A DNA stretch of 7,865 nucleotides, from contig JBDRNO010000019.1 in NCBI GenBank assembly GCA_043811005.1, positions 1 to 7,865 of the forward strand. The letters run 5' to 3'. Shown in pieces: positions 5,731 through 7,865 of the stretch. Both the position numbers and the translations under genes were made by a program. Below the pieces are notes generated by a model. That model ran no database searches. It was not told the DNA's origin and worked only from the letters and a program-made list of their open reading frames with translations. Position 1 is the stretch's first letter. Every line of letters starts with the position of its first letter. This stretch comes from JBDRNO01 sp043811005 (lineage in GTDB: Bacteria; Bacteroidota; Bacteroidia; NORP154).

Positions 5731-6456
5731 TTAATCCCTGCCAAAAACCCTTTTCAACAAATCCGTTACCCTCGCTAATGGATCTTTTCTTATTTTCAGT
5801 TCCTCTTGTGCAATAAGTGTAAATAATCCATCAAGAGCTTTTTGGGTTGCATATTCCTCAATATCAGGATTTAATTTTTCCACAAAGGGGATTTTGTTGT
5901 ATTTTGTTATGAGCGGATTCCAATATTTAGTTACTTCTACCTTCTGTATCGCCCTGTTAACAACAGGTTTGAATTTGACTTTTAGGTCCGTAGATGTCTT
6001 ATCTTTTAGATACTGGGTAGCAGCGTTATCAGCTCCTTTTAAAACACCAATTCCATCGCTTATGGTCATTCCCTTAATAGCATTGATAAATATTGACGCA
6101 GCTTCCTTTGATGCCTCTTCGGCAGCTCTGTTCAAGGTGAGAATAAATTTATCCACTTGACTTCCCATACCTAATTGCCTTAATTTTATCTCCATTTTAA
6201 CTGCTTCCGGGGGAAAAGGTATCTTGATCTCAGGGTTTTTAAAAAACCCATCAGCTTTTGATGCTTTGGATGAAGAGTTGTTTGTTCCTATTGATAATGC
6301 CTCTTTCAGCCCATTGATGACCTCTTGGTTGGTTAAGGATTTATCCTTATTAACTACTTTGTTTGCTTCATCTTTAAGCTTTTTAAATGTGATCTGTGAA
6401 CATACCATATAGCTGATCATACTTAAGGCAATTGTAAATAGGAAGAATTTTTTCAT
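5731..6456 (-). CDS. DUF4197 family exported protein
   Basis: This 241-residue protein matches DUF4197 (PF13852), a family of exported bacterial proteins without a known function. Visible marks are INGLKEALSIG (47-57), DGFFKNPEIKIPFP (69-82), LRQLGMGSQVDKF (92-104), the helix LNRAAEEASKEAA (108-120), AIKGMTISDGIGVLKG (126-141), AATQYL (145-150) and a conserved end IRKDPLARVTDLLKRVFG (222-239). A signal peptide covers about residues 1-20 (KK, then a hydrophobic stretch) with likely cleavage after V18-C19-S20 to leave Q21. C19 is preceded by M-V, which is a poor lipobox, so I favour a soluble periplasmic protein. The start lies 10 bases after the SiaC gene on the same strand, so the two are probably one operon. 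Confidence 0.92.
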   Translation of the reverse strand: MKKFFLFTIALSMISYMVCSQITFKKLKDEANKVVNKDKSLTNQEVINGLKEALSIGTNNSSSKASKADGFFKNPEIKIPFPPEAVKMEIKLRQLGMGSQVDKFILTLNRAAEEASKEAASIFINAIKGMTISDGIGVLKGADNAATQYLKDKTSTDLKVKFKPVVNRAIQKVEVTKYWNPLITKYNKIPFVEKLNPDIEEYATQKALDGLFTLIAQEELKIRKDPLARVTDLLKRVFGRD

Positions 6457-6466
6457 TGTAAAAGTC

Positions 6467-6862
6467 TTATTTAAGAAAATCCATTTCTTCTACTTTAATA
6501 AATTTAAAAGGCAGGTCAGTTATTTTAGCATATTCTTCCCCAATCCCTTTTATATCCTCATCATACTCTTCGTAAAACCACTTAATCTCAATTTCATTAC
6601 CGCCTAAATGAATTTGTTTGATCTCATCGAGCATATCTAATATATATTTATGTGTATCGGTATTGAGGTATTCCAGCAAAATATTTACTTTAGTTTTTTC
6701 TTGTGGATTATGTGAATAATCTTTTAACCAAAATATAAAACGCCTGTAAAAATTACCGGCATTTTCCGGAATGGACCTGCCCTTAATTTCTATCAGACCT
6801 TTTTTAGGATCTAAATTTATACTGGGTGTTTTGCTCGTGGATTCTATGAATATTTGTTTCAT
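6467..6862 (-). CDS. SiaC-type regulatory phosphoprotein (DUF1987)
   Basis: This 131-residue protein (from the ATG at 6862) matches the SiaC/DUF1987 family (PF09345). In Pseudomonas aeruginosa SiaC is phosphorylated on Thr68 by the kinase SiaB, dephosphorylated by the PP2C-like SiaA, and in the unmodified form activates the diguanylate cyclase SiaD. Marks: TPSI (12-15), IEIKGRSIPENAGNFYRR (24-41), WLKDY (45-49), EYLNTDTHK (64-72) and WFYEEYDED (95-103). With this start the expected phospho-threonine is T68 in NTDT, the same number as in P. aeruginosa. The frame can also open at a GTG four codons earlier (6874), but the ATG gives the usual short lead-in and keeps 26 bases to a TAnnTTTG element. 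No SiaA, SiaB or SiaD gene is in the window, so partners would be encoded elsewhere; a c-di-GMP link is inferred only. Confidence 0.92.
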   Translation of the reverse strand: MKQIFIESTSKTPSINLDPKKGLIEIKGRSIPENAGNFYRRFIFWLKDYSHNPQEKTKVNILLEYLNTDTHKYILDMLDEIKQIHLGGNEIEIKWFYEEYDEDIKGIGEEYAKITDLPFKFIKVEEMDFLK

Positions 6863-6888
6863 TATAATTTTCACTCTTTATGATAGTA

Positions 6889-6896
6889 CAAAATTA
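6889..6896 (-). promoter_or_regulatory. -7 promoter element of the SiaC-DUF4197 operon
   Basis: TAATTTTG on the reverse strand (6896-6889) fits TAnnTTTG and lies 26 bases before the ATG at 6862. No TTTG is found about 20 bases upstream; that position is occupied by an AT-rich inverted repeat (6898-6921), which could mean that the promoter depends on a regulator. Confidence 0.55.
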
Positions 6897-6897
6897 T

Positions 6898-6921
6898 ATT
6901 TTTATATGGATATATAAAAAT
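6898..6921. promoter_or_regulatory. Perfect 10-bp inverted repeat upstream of the SiaC -7 element
   Basis: ATTTTTATAT (6898-6907) and ATATAAAAAT (6912-6921) are exact reverse complements around GGAT. The repeat begins two bases from the -7 element and fills the spacer and -33 region of the SiaC promoter. A binding site for a dimeric regulator is possible; in sequence this AT-rich a chance dyad cannot be excluded. Confidence 0.45.
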
Positions 6922-7073
6922 TATGTAACTATTCCGCTTTAAAATAATGTTAATAACTAAATATCTATTGGCTTATTGTTGCGTGTATTCAATTTTAGAA
7001 AGTAGTATCTAGCCATTTGAAACTTGCATATGGCAAAGTTCTATATACTCCTTTTTCATTTATATCTCCCCCC

Positions 7074-7087
7074 CCCTCCTCAATTTT
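7074..7087. repeat. CCCTCCTCAATTTT, third copy of a shared 14-base word, after a C9 run
   Basis: The word is identical to 3042-3055 at the edge of the SirB1-like insert and differs by one base from 3974-3987 in the phosphorylase insert. Here it follows nine consecutive C (7068-7076, the last three counted in the word) in an intergenic region. Confidence 0.65.
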
Positions 7088-7120
7088 CCAACTTATGATA
7101 GTTAATAAAAATTACGTTTT

Positions 7121-7128
7121 TATCTTTG
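7121..7128 (+). promoter_or_regulatory. -7 promoter element of the cinA locus
   Basis: TATCTTTG fits TAnnTTTG exactly and lies 47 bases before the remnant ATG at 7176, a normal leader length. No TTTG is visible at the -33 distance. Its position suits the original cinA start at 7176 better than the internal TTG at 7198. Confidence 0.55.
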
Positions 7129-7175
7129 TAGTATCAATATTTTGATAACTTAATAGTTGCAACTTCATTAATTGA

Positions 7176-7229
7176 ATGTTTGCAGAAATAATTACCATTG
7201 GAAAAAATAATTGGCAAATTATTGAATGA
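7176..7229 (+). pseudogene. cinA: Remnant of the amino terminus of full-length CinA
   Basis: An ATG at 7176 opens a 17-codon frame whose first nine residues are MFAEIITIG, the form of the conserved start of full-length CinA (MxAEIITIGDEL) in my memory of the family. It then runs into KNNWQIIE and stops at TGA 7227-7229. The carboxy-terminal CinA domain begins immediately, in the next frame, at 7198. The domain that should lie between, the molybdopterin-binding-fold domain of roughly 250 residues, is absent. Dropping one A from the six-A run at 7202-7207 would fuse the two parts into one open frame. This reads as a deletion scar. Confidence 0.75.
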
Positions 7230-7674
7230 TAACAAGTATACCCTTTCAACAGCCGAAAGTTGCACAGGTGGATACATAGCCCACCTCATAACCTCTGTGC
7301 CTGGTAGCTCCGCATATTACAAGGGATCGGTGATTTCATATTCAGACGAAATAAAAATTTCCTTCCTGGGAGTTTGTGAAAAAAACCTGACAAAATATGG
7401 AGCCGTTAGCAAGCAGGTTGTCAGGGAAATGGCTGAAGGTGTGCAAAAAAGGTTTAAAACAGATTTTGCTGTTGCCTGCACCGGAATTGCCGGCCCTGAT
7501 GGAGGCACTGATGAAAAGCCGGTAGGAACGGTTTGGATAGCAGTTGCTGCTCATAGTAACATTATTGTGAAAAAATTCTTGTTCGGTGATAATAGAGATA
7601 AAAACATACATATAACAGCCATAACAGCTTTGAATATGTTAAGGAAAGAAATTATATCTGCGAATAGCGAATAA
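7198..7674 (+). CDS. cinA: CinA C-terminal domain, nicotinamide-nucleotide amidase (PncC-like)
   Basis: This 158-residue protein is a CinA C-terminal domain (PF02464), which in PncC deamidates nicotinamide mononucleotide to nicotinic acid mononucleotide and so recycles NAD breakdown product; it acts in the cytoplasm. Marks: STAESCTGGYIAHLITSVPGSS (17-38) with the probable nucleophile S21, VISYSDEIK (45-53) with candidate catalytic Y48 and K53, LGV (57-59), YGAVS (67-71), MAEGV (78-82) and CTGIAGPDGGTDEKPVGTVW (94-113). The domain is complete. The start is odd: the only upstream initiator in frame is TTG at 7198, because TAA at 7189 closes the frame, and the next in-frame ATG is far inside the domain. 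The likely explanation is the truncated full-length cinA at 7176, either with a one-base slip in the A run or with initiation at TTG. Full-length CinA has about 410-420 residues. Confidence 0.93.
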   Translation: MEKIIGKLLNDNKYTLSTAESCTGGYIAHLITSVPGSSAYYKGSVISYSDEIKISFLGVCEKNLTKYGAVSKQVVREMAEGVQKRFKTDFAVACTGIAGPDGGTDEKPVGTVWIAVAAHSNIIVKKFLFGDNRDKNIHITAITALNMLRKEIISANSE

Positions 7675-7738
7675 AGAACATAACTTTGTAACTTGATAAA
7701 AAAAAATAGAATTAAGTTAAGTATAAATAGTTAATGTT

Positions 7739-7804
7739 ACTGGGTACTGGCCTTCGCCTGCCAAAGCAGGCTACGGCCTGCGATGGCTGGTAACTGGGTA
7801 CTGG
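7739..7804. repeat. Hairpin element nested in a split ACTGGGT heptamer repeat
   Basis: The 12-base word ACTGGGTACTGG occurs at 7739-7750 and again at 7793-7804. Between the copies lies a GC-rich segment with a perfect hairpin, GCCTGC (7756-7761) and GCAGGC (7766-7771) with the loop CAAA, followed by GGCCTGCGATGGCTGG (7775-7790), which shares CGATGGCTG with 2509-2517 except for small differences at the edges. It sits downstream of the CinA stop. Confidence 0.8.
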
Positions 7805-7846
7805 GTGTTTTGTATTGATTACAGGTCCGAGTTAAAAACCAACGAC

Positions 7847-7864
7847 CCAGAACCCAGTGCCCAG
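7847..7864. repeat. CCAG heptamer repeat at the window edge, inverted to 7793-7804
   Basis: CCAG recurs at 7847, 7854 and 7861, exactly 7 bases apart, and continues to the end of the window, so the array may go on. It is in the opposite orientation to ACTGGGT at 7793-7804, from which it is separated by about 40 bases without a recognisable feature. Confidence 0.75.
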
Positions 7865-7865
7865 A

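Larger units (their letters stand above)
6863..7197. other. 335-base gap between divergent SiaC and CinA genes
   Basis: The gap is very AT-rich and holds the SiaC -7 element (6889-6896), an AT inverted repeat (6898-6921), a run of nine C (7068-7076) directly followed by a 14-base word shared with the SirB1-like insert, the cinA -7 element (7121-7128) and the cinA amino-terminal remnant (from 7176). Between 6925 and 7060 I see no gene, RNA or repeat that I can name. Confidence 0.6.

Noticed and set aside
6394..6456. Lipoprotein signal in the DUF4197 protein
   Set aside because: C19 is preceded by Tyr-Met-Val, not by a small residue at -1 as a lipobox requires; ordinary signal peptidase I cleavage fits better.
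6863..6874. GTG start giving a SiaC protein four residues longer
   Set aside because: The in-frame ATG at 6862 gives the normal lead-in to the family, a better distance to the -7 element and T68 numbering equal to that of known SiaC.

Overview
The window reads as chromosomal DNA of an AT-rich member of the Bacteroidota. The evidence is the gene content (SirB1-type transglutaminase-like protein with a YINPF block, a uridine-phosphorylase-like enzyme of the Bacteroidota type, a two-domain Usp protein, DUF4197, SiaC), the lack of clear Shine-Dalgarno sequences, and promoter elements of the Bacteroidota form TAnnTTTG, in one case with a TTTG box 20 bases upstream. No rRNA, tRNA, insertion sequence, phage gene or CRISPR array was seen.

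Layout. On the + strand at the left are a small sugar-phosphate transferase (111-704), probably the end of a surface-polysaccharide locus, and a lipoprotein of unknown function (752-1291). On the - strand follow a radical SAM protein (1562-2452), a SirB1-like protein (2714-3709) and a nucleoside phosphorylase (3777-4751). The phosphorylase is divergent from a tandem universal stress protein (4809-5666), and the two promoters overlap within about 80 bases. A probable - strand operon holds a SiaC-type phosphoprotein (6467-6862) followed 10 bases later by a DUF4197 secreted protein (5731-6456). Last, on the + strand, is a stand-alone CinA C-terminal domain (7198-7674), a nicotinamide-nucleotide amidase.

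Two things stand out. First, nearly every larger gap holds a short degenerate tandem repeat with a strict 7-base period. The word differs from locus to locus (CCAGAAG, ATCCCAA, CTGCCAA, CTGGGTT, GTCCCTC and others). Several arrays are split by or sit next to a short palindrome, giving a heptamers-hairpin-heptamers structure. The same kind of element appears to have entered protein genes in frame: once in the SirB1-like gene and once, probably twice, in the neighbouring phosphorylase gene, adding low-complexity Gly/Arg/Glu-rich segments and lengthening both proteins beyond what I expect for their families. This resembles the heptamer STRR repeats of cyanobacteria combined with the in-gene palindromic elements of Rickettsia; I know of no description of such a composite in Bacteroidota.

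Second, the CinA C-terminal domain has no ATG start, yet just upstream an ATG opens a frame reading MFAEIITIG, the typical amino terminus of full-length CinA, which then runs out of frame at a run of six A. This looks like a deletion scar in which the whole amino-terminal CinA domain was lost. Removing one A would join the two parts into one reading frame.

The genes do not form one pathway. The window is mostly ordinary housekeeping and surface functions, and the unusual content lies in the repeats and the cinA junction.
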